From assembly GCA_032718565.1 (NCBI GenBank), contig JAVGVS010000001.1:1869896-1933895 (forward strand): a stretch of 64,000 bases of DNA, given 5' to 3'. The stretch comes from Distichodus sexfasciatus. Taxonomy: Eukaryota; Chordata; Actinopteri; Characiformes; Distichodontidae. Under the pieces are notes generated by a model that was not told where the DNA came from, made no database searches, and saw only the letters and a program-made list of their open reading frames with translations. The translations under genes were made by a program, and so were the position numbers. This document shows positions 37,929 to 50,916 of this stretch, piece after piece. How positions within the stretch are numbered: the first letter of the stretch is position 1; every line of letters begins with the position of its first letter.

Positions 37929-38051
37929 CTCATTCATTATCTGAACCGCTATCGGGGACGCCGGGACCAGAACCTATCCCGGGAGTTTGGGCACAAGGCG
38001 TGGACCAACCCTAGTCGGTCGCCCACACTCACGCCCACCCACGCCCACCCA

Positions 38052-38083
<32 letters not shown>

Positions 38084-38256
38084 ATTTTTTTTTAGCGTAA
38101 CAGACCTGTAGACTTTTGGACGAAACCAGAGCACCCGGAAGAAACCTGAACGCGGGGTGACCATGCAAACTCCACACAGAAAGGTTGCACGGCCGACCCA
38201 GGGATTGAACCCATGACCTCTCTGTGAGGCGACAACACTAACCACCGCGCCCCAAC
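37929..38256 (-). repeat. Dispersed repeat with internal (CA)n
   Basis: The motifs 'tgcaaactccacacagaaag' and 'gattgaacccatgacctct' with 'gacaacactaaccaccgcgc' are those of a widespread fish repeat. It starts 'tcattatctgaaccgctatc'. A CA run at 38046-38083 and a T8 tract interrupt it. A short piece of the same start recurs at 56824-56850 in cfap65 intron 2. Confidence 0.6.
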
Positions 38257-38487
38257 ATGTAAATTACAACTGGAGAAACAACCATATTAGATAATATATA
38301 TAATGCACAATTGCATATTGTTTGGAAGTGATTAAAAAAAACAACTCTTACTGACCTCATGCACATGCAGTGTAAAAGACAACTCCAAAACAATAATTGT
38401 AGGCTAAGTAATGCATCCTAATTGTTTCTCTTCCTACTTCTAGTTTAAAGTTGAAAGTTTACATTTTATATTCCACTTCAAGTTTAA

Positions 38488-38641
38488 GGCCTCGTCCACA
38501 CGAACGTTCGAAATGAATGCCCTCTGAACGCCATACGCGTTTTTGCTGCGTTTTGGTGCTGCGTTTTGTTGCTGCGTTCGATTGGCGTTTCACTGGCGTT
38601 CACAACAGCGTCGTTTTCCTCGCGTTCGTGTGAACGAGGCC
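38488..38641. mobile_element. Harbinger-like MITE with TAA target duplication
   Basis: 154-bp element. Terminal inverted repeats are GGCCTCGTCCACACGAACG and, on the other strand, GGCCTCGTTCACACGAACG (18 of 19 identical). It is flanked on both sides by TAA (38485-38487 and 38642-38644), the 3-bp duplication typical of PIF/Harbinger transposition. The interior is GC-rich with repeated TGCTGCGTTTTG units. Confidence 0.8.
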
Positions 38642-38810
38642 TAAAGTGTATATTTAATATTCATTTTACATGTTTTATTCTATATGCCTTATTGCTCTTT
38701 GTTCCTTGTTCTTAGTTCTTAGGACTGTTAAAACTGGAGCCACGTCTTCTTGTCTATCTGTATACTTGTACAGTATATAGCAGAGATGACAAAGTTTACT
38801 TTGACTTTAG

Positions 38811-39052
38811 TTATTTGTCATTGTGAACACACAACACCGCAGCACAGCGCAGCACACTGTGTACCACAACGAGATGGTAACCGCTGCCTTTGACCCAGTG
38901 AGCAGTTTACATGACCAGCACCCAGGAGCAGGGGAGCAGTGCTTGGGGAAGCTACCTTGCTCATGGGTGCGTCAGGGGTACTTTTACTGGTCCAGTATTT
39001 GAACCGGCGACTGTCTGGTTACAGGGCCAACTCCCCAACCGTTACACTCCCA
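38811..39052 (+). repeat. Dispersed SINE-like repeat, second copy
   Basis: Same family and orientation as 28262-28490, with 'gttatttgtcattgtgaaca' near the start and 'ggccaactccccaaccgtta' near the end. Confidence 0.65.
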
Positions 39053-41853
39053 CTATTTTTCCTATACAGTTGACATTTTTATACGTTAGCATTTTGTTAA
39101 GTACTATAACGGCATTTACAGTATTTAAAATGGGTAGTGTGAAGTTGTATTCTTTAATCACTGCTTTAAAACAGGCGTATGATAGCCCATTATGGGTCGT
39201 ATAAAGGTTCAGTCTGTTATTGGATGAAGTTTAAAGTGGTGGTACGGCCTGGTTAAGAAATTTGAGTATAGAAATGCTGCCCTGTTTTGGCCATAATACT
39301 CTTGAAACATTAAGTGACAGTCTAACAAACTGTATAAACATGGCTTGAGCTCAACAATATCAATTCTAACTAATTTAGAACACATACCGGATCTGAACAA
39401 TTAACATTATTGTTACCAGTTATTCAGCCTCTGTTGAAATTCTACTGATTATTTTTCCATCTCACTGTGTATGTTTGAATAGTCTCAGTTAATAACAGTG
39501 CATTTTTTTCCCTGCTTGCTTATAATGTGTCAAAGTATTTGCATAAGTAACATTTGCACAAAGTGATGTATTATGTTGAAATTTGTTGATTGTTCTGGAA
39601 TTTCATTGTATATTTAAAGGTATTTTCCCTAATTAGACCCACCCTGCTGTAGGCACTACACTAGGAGCAATTACTCAGAACTGCGTTGGCCTTTAGATTT
39701 ACTGCTGCAAAGGTCAGCAAGATCAAAGTGATGTCGTCTCTCACTCCATGTCCTAATCAATCGTGCTAGCGACCTCAAATCTACGCATATGGAGTGGTCA
39801 TAAACTCTACCCCCCTCCACACACACACAAACCCAAACAGCATATACTGCAGTTGAAAAGTGCAATGAATTACTCTTTGATTAAGATTTTAACCAGTCAC
39901 GGCCTCTCCAACAGAACCATGCCCCCCCATTTGCCTGCAATTAATTATATTTTATTATACTTTATTTATTGTAAGATAGCTCATAAAAACATTCTGTACC
40001 TTGAGTTATTTAGCTCTGTGATATCATATCAAGATATCATTCCATTTCTTTCAGAATACTTGCCATTTATTTTTTTAAATAAATATATGCCCCGTTGTGT
40101 TTGTGTAAGTGTTAGTGTATTGTTCTTCCTTTAGTGCAATGAATCGAACAGAGTCCATAAACTATTCTTGCCGCATATTGATCTGGTGATGAATCAATTA
40201 GTGAGTTATTTAATTAGCCAAGCATTATGGGTCAGTGTAGAGTGCCTCTGATTGTGTTGCCAGGTCCTCTTAAATCACACATCTTATTTGGTGAAAATGG
40301 AACCTTTCACCTTATTTTTACCCTTACAGAAGCAACCGTACCTGTGATGAATAAACATATCCTGTAATGTCATCCCATAAACTGTTAGACACATCTGTCA
40401 TCACTTCGGAAATGAAGGGCCGTCCTAAATCTAGAACCAGGCAACCTTGAAGTGGCAGGTATGAATATTGGTAGTTATTGACATGTGAATGTTATACGAC
40501 TATTTGTGCTAAACTGCTCAATGGAAATCCTGACTCAGTTGTAACTCTGATGGTGAGAAGGACCAAGTAACTCAGAGATCTATTTGTGGTTTGGAATTCC
40601 ACCTTTTTTTCCTTAAAATTCCTTTCCAGGCTTTGTAGTCCTCAACTATAATGCATATTGGAGCAGAACGCAAAGTGAGGCTGAAATGTGCCAGGTGCAC
40701 TATACTTATTATGTAATCTAATTAAGCACATTCTTCATACTGCTTTCAGATGGAGCCCAGGGGAGCAACTAAAACACAAAGACTGTGAAACAGCCACCAG
40801 AGATTGGCAGTGGTGTTTAGCTGTTAGCTGATTACATTGATCTCATTGATTTGTTACAGCTTTCCAGTCATTCCATCCCCAAAGGTGAGCATTTTATCTT
40901 TATATAAACACGCTGGGTAGAGAACACCTCTATATATCACTGGCTAATTAGATAAAAGTGTTCTACGCATAAACACAAGTACTTATTTTTGGGATAATCA
41001 ATACTTTTTCATTGTCCGGCAGGTCAATGCAGCTGCATATTCGTTCATCTAATTAATGATTGCACTGCCTTTTGTATTTATATGACCTGTAATATTTCTT
41101 CAAAGGTGCTTTGATTGACAAGGTAGATATGCATATATGAAGGGAAGCTGTTCAAATGTTTGCTTGTGGTCAACTTTTTTTCACCATCTTCTCTTCTTTG
41201 GTTCATTTAGATATCAGACAATAGTCTGTAATTAATAATTTGTACAATGCTAAGCAGATTACATGTTTGTCCAAGTAATAATGATAATGGTAATATATAA
41301 GCGTACTTGAACTAAGAGATCTTAAAGAAAAAAGGATGTTAGCATGCGTTTGTAACCTGACAGATCCAAAAGATGTCATTCTGTGAGGATAGATACAGTA
41401 TTTATGAGCAGTTGGTGAATAAGTAGTTTGGTAGGGGCTAATTGGTGGATGAAGACTTCATTAAAGCTGATTAAGAGTAAGGGCTGATCAGATAATGTGC
41501 TGCTGTGGAGAGACAGAGAGAGGTGTCAGCAGCAAGCGGAATTAGCTGATGAATGCAGGCAATACACTTGCCATGGACAGAGGAGGAGCAAGCATCTGAT
41601 TAATGTGTGCTTGTGGGTGGTGGAGTGTTTGTGTATTGTGTCACGCAGTTGTCAGGGAGTGAGTGAAATGTCTTCATCAATTTGTAGCCATTATCATGTC
41701 AATAGGCAAAGAGGAGGAGGGGCGGAGTGGTGAAGGAGCCATCTGCAGACTCCTGCTCTTCAAATAATCAAACAGAGGTTGCGGTGTTCTCTCTTTCCAC
41801 CTCTATCGTTTGCTTCTTCCATCACTCCCCTTTTAAAAATTTTTCTCCCTGTG

Positions 41854-41856
<3 letters not shown>

Positions 41857-41884
<28 letters not shown>
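41857..41884. repeat. (CT)n microsatellite
   Basis: Pure CT run inside a longer pyrimidine-rich tract (41780-42010). Confidence 0.95.
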
Positions 41885-43603
41885 TTCACTCTCTCACCAC
41901 TCTGTAACTCCACCCTCTGTCTGCTCTCTCTCCTCTCTCTGTTCCTATTTTCATCTTTCTGTCTCTCTCACTCTCTCTCTCATTTCATCTCTCTCTGTTT
42001 CTGATCACCCATCATTCACACACAGACAGAATCTCCTCCCACTTTGAGCCTTCTTACCGTAAACCTCTCTGATTTCACTGAAATAGTGTACTGACAAGGT
42101 CCTCATGTTGATTAAACAGGAACGCTATCAGCGACCGAATGCCAGGATGTCACAGCGCTGCTAGTTTAATTCATTAGGATGAATGGGCGCAGTAGTTATG
42201 CTATGAAACATGCCACAACAGCCATCAACGCCTGGGAGAAGCTTGTGACTTTGTAGTTGAGTGATTTTCCACATGATGCAGTGCCCAGAAGATTGAAAAA
42301 GGTCCTCTCTCTGAGAATATGACCTCTTAAGGATGATGCAGTTCTAGAACGTATTTGTCACTCATTCAATAGCTGTTGAAGAAACAAAACACACATGCAA
42401 GACTACAGGAGGACTTAAGTCAAGACTTTTCTGTGGTGTCTTTAGCTACTTCAGAATCAGAACAGAAATTCATTTTCAGCATATTTTGTTTGCATGGGAG
42501 ATATTGCTCCAAGACATGTTTTCATACATTGCTTTTTACTCTGTATCTTTAAGCCAAACATGTTGAATGTTAAAATGAAACTCCTAAATTATCCCACAAA
42601 GTGTTGCCTCGATTCCTTGAATCCTTTGCCTCATTGTTAGCCACATATAATCAGCTATTCCAGTTCAAGGGCAGGCTAGTGTGACTGATATTTGTGGTAT
42701 AGCGCAGTGTTGGTGAGTGAGCCCCAGCTGGACTTGTGTGTGTGTGTGTGTGGGAAAGTGCGATTGTTACTCTGCTTCCCTCATCATTACAACCCCATTT
42801 GGAAGGTCTGAGAACAGGTGTCTTTTCAGGAGGCACTGGCATGCCCCAAACTTTATCTGAAGCAGGAGGTCAGCAAATGTTTGACAGAGATATTCAGGAC
42901 ATAAACTCATTTCTAGGACATTACTGGCTTGTTTCCTGGAGCTGTGTATGGAGTTTGGCCCAGTCTGTAGTTCAAAAATGCTAATTTAGCCCTGTCCATT
43001 TAGCTTATTTCTTTATTCAATACTTTGCTCTTTTAGTGAGTAAAGAGGGAAGGTTAAAAAGAGATTTTACGCTCAGTGGGCTGCCTTGTGAGAGCCTTAA
43101 AGTTAAAAGTAAATAATGTGTGCGTGCCACATATACACATTACAAAACAAGATAAATTGATAGTCAGTCTAAACATTGAGATATTCATAAATGAATAATC
43201 CTGTGATTGTTTTAATGAAAATAATTACTGGAGATTTTTCCATTAAAATAATTACTGGAGTTTTTTCCATGAGGATTCTCTTTAATTTATTCCGTCGATA
43301 AACATTTAAAACACTTTATTATGAACAGCACCATTGCAATGAATGCAAACCCAATGCAGAAATACTAGGATCTAATTTCTTGACGTTCACTGAGAATTTT
43401 GTTAAGTCCATAATTTATGGGATTACGCCTAAACAAACAAGTGCACAAAAAGCAACTGATCCCTTTCCAAACACATTAAGACTTTTTTTTTTATAATGAA
43501 GGAAGTCATGGAAGTTACTCACTGAGAAGCTTAAAGGCGTATCAACGGGATCTACCCTCGCACATTTATTACATTGAATCTGTTCTCAAACTCTGATGCC
43601 TAT

Positions 43604-44717
43604 TAGAGCTGAAACGATTATTCGAATAACTCGAATCATTCGATTACAAAAAATGGTCGAGGCAATTTTTCCAGAATCGAAGCTTCGTTTAATTCGTTTC
43701 ACTCGCTAGTGCACGCGCCGCTTGTATCTCACACGGATGCTTATTAATGATGCACATTGTTTTTAGAGACGCGATCAAGACAAGACCTGATCCCTCAGTA
43801 TGTGAAGGTATTTGTGAGATATTCTGTGCACTAAAACAGAAGTAAATACGTAAAAACCCATAAATGACATTTTTGCGATGTAAACACGCGCCCTGTGTTC
43901 GCGAGCACCCGCGTCAGCGTCATGACTCGCTACAACGCTCGGTTTAAACGCACCCTTCATTACAGACAAAACGCACATGTAGCTGCTGAATAACCACAAC
44001 AAGCAGCGTTCTACTCACAATACAGCCGTTTATTGAGTTTCCCAGAGATTTCCCATAGTTTATTCCGTAACGCACGCTAAACGCTTTATTATGACGCGTC
44101 CCCGAGGAGCGCGCAGGGGATTGTGGGAAATGTAGTTCTCTCCCAGAAAAGCCAAAAGCAGCACATTTTCTAGGCCAAATTGATTCAAAATGACCAAAAA
44201 CTTCAGTATTTCTTCATTTTCATTTGATCAGATTTTTTTTACTTAAATTGTATAATGTTATAGTGTAATCAATAGGAAAGAAGAAATATAGAAAATGTAT
44301 TTATCAAAAAAAATGTTATTCTATATTCTGATGGACACCAAACGGATAAAGAAGTGTTAGAATTTTACGCCACAGATAATAAATAGACAATAATAGATAA
44401 AAACTCAGCAGTAAACAATGTTCTTTCATTGTTCTTTCAGTTCTTTTATTTGACCTAAAGATAAAAAAATGAGTCAGCTTTCATCAGAAATGTGCTGATT
44501 TCATAACTATGTCAGCATTTACACATCAAACTATGAGTAGTGCAGGGCGTCCAAAATTCAACACCATAAAGCACGTATTGCTAACTTCTACTCACACACT
44601 AGAATAAGCCTAAAAACAAATGTATTGTCTTTTTTTAATTTATCCGATTACTCGATTAATCGATAAGAAAATCGATAGAATACTCGATTACAAAAAGAAT
44701 CGATAGTTACAGCTCTA
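43604..44717. mobile_element. hAT-type non-autonomous transposon with perfect 8-bp TSD
   Basis: Terminal inverted repeats TAGAGCTGAAAC... and ...GTTACAGCTCTA. The flanking octamer ATGCCTAT is identical on both sides (43596-43603 and 44718-44725), the duplication length made by hAT transposases. Subterminal sequence is packed with ATTCGAATAACTCGAAT-type motifs on the left and CGATTACTCGATTAATCG on the right. No transposase frame is visible across the 1.1-kb body, so it would need a helper. Confidence 0.85.
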
Positions 44718-47700
44718 ATGCCTATCCAGTGTAAGTCATTTTGAGATGCTTCTTACCTGAATATTAATGTCAAATACAAGTATTTTTTTCAAAAAGAAAA
44801 ATCAAAAAGAAGCATGGTTCAAACTGTTGAGAACCAGAGTAGTACAACTGCAAGGTCTCCTTTATTCCAGAGCCTTGATTCATTGCGTTACGGTTCTGAC
44901 AGATTTTTGCCCAAGAAGCCAACAGATGTGTTCTCTAAGAGGTTTTAATTAGTGAAATTGCACCAGTTTTGAGTCTAGTTTAAAGCATTGATGGTTACGC
45001 AGTCTAACAAATGGTGTTTTTTCACTGAATGCAGGCCTTTCGAGTGTACCGGCTGGTGCTCGTATTCTTTGTTGCCCTGCCTCGTCTCCTCCTCTTCTCT
45101 GTCTTGTCAGGTCAGCCAGCCAAGAGATCATTGAGAGATGTCCAAACAGTAATCACTTATCTGCCTGATTGACCTGAAGCTCCATTCACAAGTAAGCACC
45201 TAAGTGACATCTGTTAACTCGACTTTAAAAGGAAATTGCAGACTGCATATGTTTAAGTGGCTACACCCTGTTTATTAGAGCATTGTCTCTCCTGCACTTT
45301 AAAAATGTGGGGATATGGATATCATTTCCTTATATCATCATGTTAATGAAAATGTTAGTATTCATGTTATAGATCAAATTAACTAGGTGTTCAATATTTA
45401 TTTTCAGTCTTGAGAATCCAAAGGCATGGCAGTAGCCTTTGGATTTTTAAACTGGGTCCTCTTTTGAGTCTGTGTATGTGCAGAAGAAATTGTCTGACCT
45501 TCTCGGGTTGGACTCCCGCATGGGCCGAACCAGTTATGTTCCTGTCTCAATAAATCATCCATCTTAATCAAAGCAGAGACCGCCCCATTACTAATGCGAC
45601 ACGCTCGGTCCCACTGAGTTCCACAATGTTCTTAATGGGACTATTTATTTCCATAATGCTGCATTGTCACTGCGTTGTTGTGCCCTCAGGGAGGGAGAAG
45701 GAGACAGAGCAGCTCGAATGACTTCCCACTCCTTGTGTTGCCCCACAAATGTATTGAAGTGCATTATGCTTTACACAATTTCCATCTTTTAATAAACACA
45801 TAACAAAACGAGTAGATAACAGATTGCTAATTTCTCTATTAGTTTGGCCCCATTTCAGCTTATCTGCAGTTAATTTCATAAGTAACCTTCAGCTTTAGTG
45901 GGTGTGCCAGGTGCCATTTTAAAAAGCACTCAGAAGGCCACTAATAAATGACTACTGCAACATGTACTGAATTAAAATATACCTGGTTGTTGTTTCCTAT
46001 TTACAAGCTTCAAAATCTCATTTTTGGATTGTTTTAGACTTCTTTTGCCATTTTTTGATGAGCAGCTGAAATAGATTACGCAGGACCTCTATAGGTTTTC
46101 TGACTTTGAGCATATACTGTATAAGGTCACCACCATGGATAATATTCTAAATTAACCTGTAGGGGTTTGTTTTGGATGACTGTGATGTGTCTTGGCTTTA
46201 TTCTCCCTGTGCCCTTGACTTTAGTGCTGTAGATCACAGTCGGGTAGATCATTTAAATACACCTGACAGCACTATTTAGACTGAAAGGCACTCTGAAAAT
46301 TGCCAGGCATCTGCAAAGCAAATATCACATTTTTAACGACAACTTTAGGACGGACTAGCACAGATTGTTCAAAGTGTATAACATTAGCATTGCTGAATAT
46401 GTTAATGAATTCCTAATGGAAAAGGAGATGCTGTAATTTACAAATGGCATTTTTATGGTGTAAAAGCAAACATATAATATAAAGATATATGGAACATGCA
46501 AAAGGCGAATGTTTAAAAATACTGTTTGCTGTAATAAGTAAATATATGTAGACAGTGTGCATGATGATACGTTGACATAATCACTGGATGAAAGTTAACT
46601 TCCTTTTATTTGATTTTTTACATGGCAAAACTGGCTGCCTGAATCTGTCTCAAGGATTCTTCCAAGATTCTTTCTTCACTCAAGAGGTTACATGGGCTAA
46701 ACTTATGGCTGTAAATTATTGCCTTTTTTTCCACACATTTCAGCTGCTCTGCGTACCCTTTTGATTAAAAAACACAAAATATTGGTGGGTGGGCCAGCAC
46801 ATCACCAAGCTAGATCTGATGCCACAGACACTACAAGCATGGATAATTGAACTGTCATTTTTAATGTTCTGTCAATCACGCATACAACATAGAGGAATTG
46901 TTGTTTCTTGCTATAACTGAACACCCTAGTTAAATATTGCTGCAGTAATCTTGTATACTGCTTTTCTGTCACCTGCGTTGTGTGTGTAGATACACAGATA
47001 GAAGGTAGACTGCATTTATCTAGAATGCTTTTGTATTTTTTCACTGCCAGCTAAACTTAACAAAGCCAAATAAAGACTGGCCATATTTACGAGGTTCTTG
47101 TACAAACATTTGGTCAATAAATATTATCTCATAAATAGATGTGAGCCATCACGCAAGAGTTAATCTATAATTGGATGAATATTTTGCGTGCCTAAAATCT
47201 GAACAGAATTTTACTATCCTACTGTGGTGATTCTTTGTGATCCCTTAAATTCTGCATATGTATAACAATTAGGCAGCCGTACCACCCATGATGCTGTGGC
47301 AGCTATGGTTTGACCATGCGAGTGTCAGAACTGACCGTGAATTTTAACAGAGCAACAGATGCTAATGACAGCTCTCCATACCTAATTATCCACTCCAGCC
47401 CTGCTCTTTGTGCGACATGTGCACGTGTGTCTGTTCAGCTTTCTGCTTGACTTTAACTTGGCAACAGGAGGGTTTGCTGGTAATTGTCCCATAACACACC
47501 CCTCCAACCTCCAGTATTGTCTTGCCGTCTCTGTTGGTTTGGCTATCATTAATCAAGCCATTGAGTGAGCTGAACTCGCTAACCTACACCGCCCAACTAT
47601 GGTTACGAAGGAAGTTTTCAATTCCCCTGCTTAGCCACAAAGATATGAGGACAAGACAATAGAGCAGACAAGTTATGAATGAAAACAAGAAGACATTAGA

Positions 47701-49987
47701 AGCCTAATGGAAGTTGAGAATGGACTGTTTTACCTATTACCTACCAACAAGCAAAACAGGATACTGTGGCGGAATGGAGTGTGCACTGGCACGTGAATGC
47801 ATTACCTAGTTTCAGCTTTGAAGCGTAACTGAGAAAAGAGATTAGTGTGCGACCTGGTGCAACTAGTGATAAGCAAGGGTCAGACAGTCATGGAAGGGTC
47901 AACGTGTGACTCATTTGTGTATGAATAGTGGCACACTGAATGGCTCCTCCTCAGTTTCTTCAGTCTAAAAGCTCTCTATCCTCTCTGAACAGTCATTTTG
48001 AAAGCTGAATGTGTGTATAATTTTTTTAAAGTGTGGTTAAGTAAACACTCACCAGTGCTTCAGGAAAGAGAAGTAACCTTTTACGAAGTGAGCTACGTTC
48101 TGTTCTACTCATAAACAAGAGGGTTTTAGTTGTAGGGTTTGGCATTATGAGAGGGGACTGTTTCTACTCATTTGTTTCTGTGCAATTCTGGTTTAAAGAG
48201 ATTCTAAGAGATTTCTAAGCCAAAGGAGGAAAAATACATGATGTATTCTGGTGAGATTCTTGTTTAATTACTGACGTTTGTGTATACAAGCAGAGAAGCA
48301 GATGAGAGGACAGGGTGAACATAATTATGTGCCTTTGAGTGTAAGATAACCTGTTTATTGCTGTCTGATATCAGCGCAGCTGCACACAATTGCACCTTTG
48401 TTTTCTGTGCCTAACAACGAGCCGTTAGCTATAAATGACCATTTGACTGTCATAAAGCTCTCTGCAATTCAGGTGCTTCTGTCAATGTAAAATGATACAA
48501 ACAATTTAATATAATTATAGGAAAAGGACTTTTAAAGTAACTTTCAGATAATTTATCGGTGTGAATATATTTAGGTTACTGTCATGAATTAGAAATTTAT
48601 TATCCATTAAAACTAGAAGGAATTTTAAAAGTAATATACTTTACAGTACAAAATAATTCATACTGGTTTCTGTGGTTATTATAATTAAACAGTATTTTGT
48701 CATTAGTATTGTATTAAATTATACTTAATTATTATTGATCTAGTTTTAATGTGTATCTCCTCTTTACAATGTAACAATATTCAATAATGTAAAAATGCAT
48801 TTTAATTTAAATAATTTGTCAATAAATACCCATCTGAATTTAAAACAGGCATTGTTTTTGGCACTGCTGTGAAAAATACTTCAGTTTAATTTAGCTAATC
48901 TCTCTTTGTGTAAATCAGACCTGGTTAATGACTGACAGGAATAGGTCTAATAAATTATCTTTATCTTCCTAATGAACTGAGATTAATTATAGTCTCAAGG
49001 TCTGGCCTGGGAAATAGGCAGACTTTGGGTCCATCACTTCTTTAAATGTAAGGCAATATGTAATTCAAATAATCTGTAAAGACTGTTAAGTAGGTATTTT
49101 TGTTATTTATTGTAATGAGTATATACGCATGTCTAATTTATCAATAATTTAAGTAGGCAGTTTGCGGCAAATTCTGTCTTTATTGTGTATTAACATGTAG
49201 CTTTTATTGATTGTGACATTATTTGTATTGCTGTTTTTGTTCTTCTGTTTTAGTCCTTATACATTGTTAATGTATAAGGCAGATTATTTCAGTGGTTTTG
49301 ATGCCAGTGACTTGTGAAATTGTGGCCATGAATGCTTGAACCTGGCAGCTAATTCTTTATTTACTTATGGCAGCATATTCAACATATGAAACAATGGAAA
49401 TGATTAACCTGACTCAACCATGATCGTTATTAATTATTGCTCGTTTGTAAGAGTTATTGAATAGTGTCCTTTGTGAGTGATGCTGCATTACCTTTTTTCC
49501 TGGACAGACATTGATAGACCTCTTATCACCAAACCTCACATCACACACCAGGAAATAAACTGCTGATTGTAATAGTGATGAGTGGAAAAACTAACCAGCA
49601 CATCGCTACTGCTAAATTAATCATAAATCATAAATCCCCTACGATTAGTATGGCTAAGGAACAAAGTTGTACGTTTAGAACTGCAGCACAATATGTCTGC
49701 GATTGTAAAGTTACCTCCAGAGTTTGATTTGACGTGGCTTAATCTGTACGTGAGCGTGTTCCGAACTGGGTGTAGAGGCTATCTGTGGGAACTGCACAAC
49801 CTGATCCACCTGAAAAAGGTCAAATTGTCAATCATTGTGTGCGTTATCAAGGTCAGACAAAGTAATGAGAATGCGAAAATCACTTTAGCGGGTGAAAAGT
49901 GTATTAGAGAGGGGGATATAAAATGACTTGATTATAACACATTCTGTTATGAATTCCATATACTTATAATTTTACAATTCACCGAAA

Positions 49988-50026
<39 letters not shown>

Positions 50027-50067
50027 CATCATCACCATCATCATTATTATTATTATTATTATTATTA
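49988..50067. repeat. (ATT)n microsatellite with ATC/ACC interruptions
   Basis: Trinucleotide run about 850 bp upstream of the mnx2-like start codon, followed by a short GCAT repeat. Confidence 0.95.
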
Positions 50068-50652
50068 GCATGCATGCATGCACCTTTCTAGTGCTAAATT
50101 GCAATTAAGCCTTTTAATAGTTTTATCAATTCATTAATTTTTGTATTAATTTTTGAGATTTATTATTATTGTTGTTATTTGCTAATTCCTTAAGAAATTC
50201 CCGTGGTACTAACATAATTAAAATACATCTCCGTCTGTTTGAATGCTTTTAGAATACATTTACCGATTGTAGCATTTCTCTTATGGCTTGGGCAATACGC
50301 AATTATTAATCGATTGCAATAAGATGTTATTAGTATTTTGTACGTCGAGACTGGTGTAAGTCGATGGTATGCCAGAAGTGTCCCGGTGACCGGTAATAAG
50401 CAAATAAGTTTTTAGAAATCTCTGAAAGGAGGAGCAGTAAATCAGGGCGGTTTAGGATCCATTAAAAATCTGAATCCGATAAAAGCTGGCAGTCATATAT
50501 CAAGAGAAAAAATACACATTTATTTTTTCTTATTGTTTACTTCAGTGTTTGGCTGTAGATGACCGAGTGTGTGCGTGTGGCACTGTTAACTTGAGCTATA
50601 GCGCAGGCTGAACGCGCGCGCGCGCGGTGTGCGTGGAAGCGCACGTGGTAAG

Positions 50653-50660
50653 TATAAATA
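50653..50660 (+). promoter_or_regulatory. TATA box of the mnx2-like gene
   Basis: TATAAATA set in a small CpG-rich patch (GCGCGCGCGCGCGG at about 50615 upstream, GACGCCGCCG just after), 260 bp before the ATG. Confidence 0.65.
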
Positions 50661-50916
50661 GGGCGTGAGACGCCGCCGTGCACCAGAGCCGGCAGACCCT
50701 GGTACAAAATATGGACACCTCAATATAGGTCATAGTTAGTTAGCGGAAACACAGTATATTTCCAGTAACACATCCTGTATATTTAATTGGACATGGTCGG
50801 ATGAACAGGTCGTTTGTTTATCATTCTAATTGAACAAAAAACAAACACCGATTTAGTCCAAATTGTTAAAACTAAAATAGTATTTTTTCTAACTCATTTA
50901 ATTATTTTTTTTAATC

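Larger units (their letters stand above)
36400..50640. other. 14-kb gene-poor interval between tubulin D and mnx2
   Basis: No coding gene supported on either strand. Repeats listed separately account for about 2 kb. Stretches without visible repeats, with homeodomain-type TAATTA and mixed motifs, occur at 40160-40900, 41380-41730, 45000-45700, 46050-46420, 47260-47640 and 48880-49560. They read like conserved non-coding sequence and, lying upstream of a developmental homeobox gene, may be enhancers. This is inference; no alignment was possible. Confidence 0.4.

Noticed and set aside
37949..38245. 98-codon minus-strand ORF containing a VCVCV run
   Set aside because: Translation of a dispersed repeat with a (CA)n microsatellite.
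41727..42047. 106-codon ORF with serine/leucine runs
   Set aside because: Encoded by a (CT)n tract, low complexity.
49693..49926. 77-codon ORF upstream of mnx2 as a small gene
   Set aside because: No recognisable family, no Kozak or splice support; such lengths are expected by chance.
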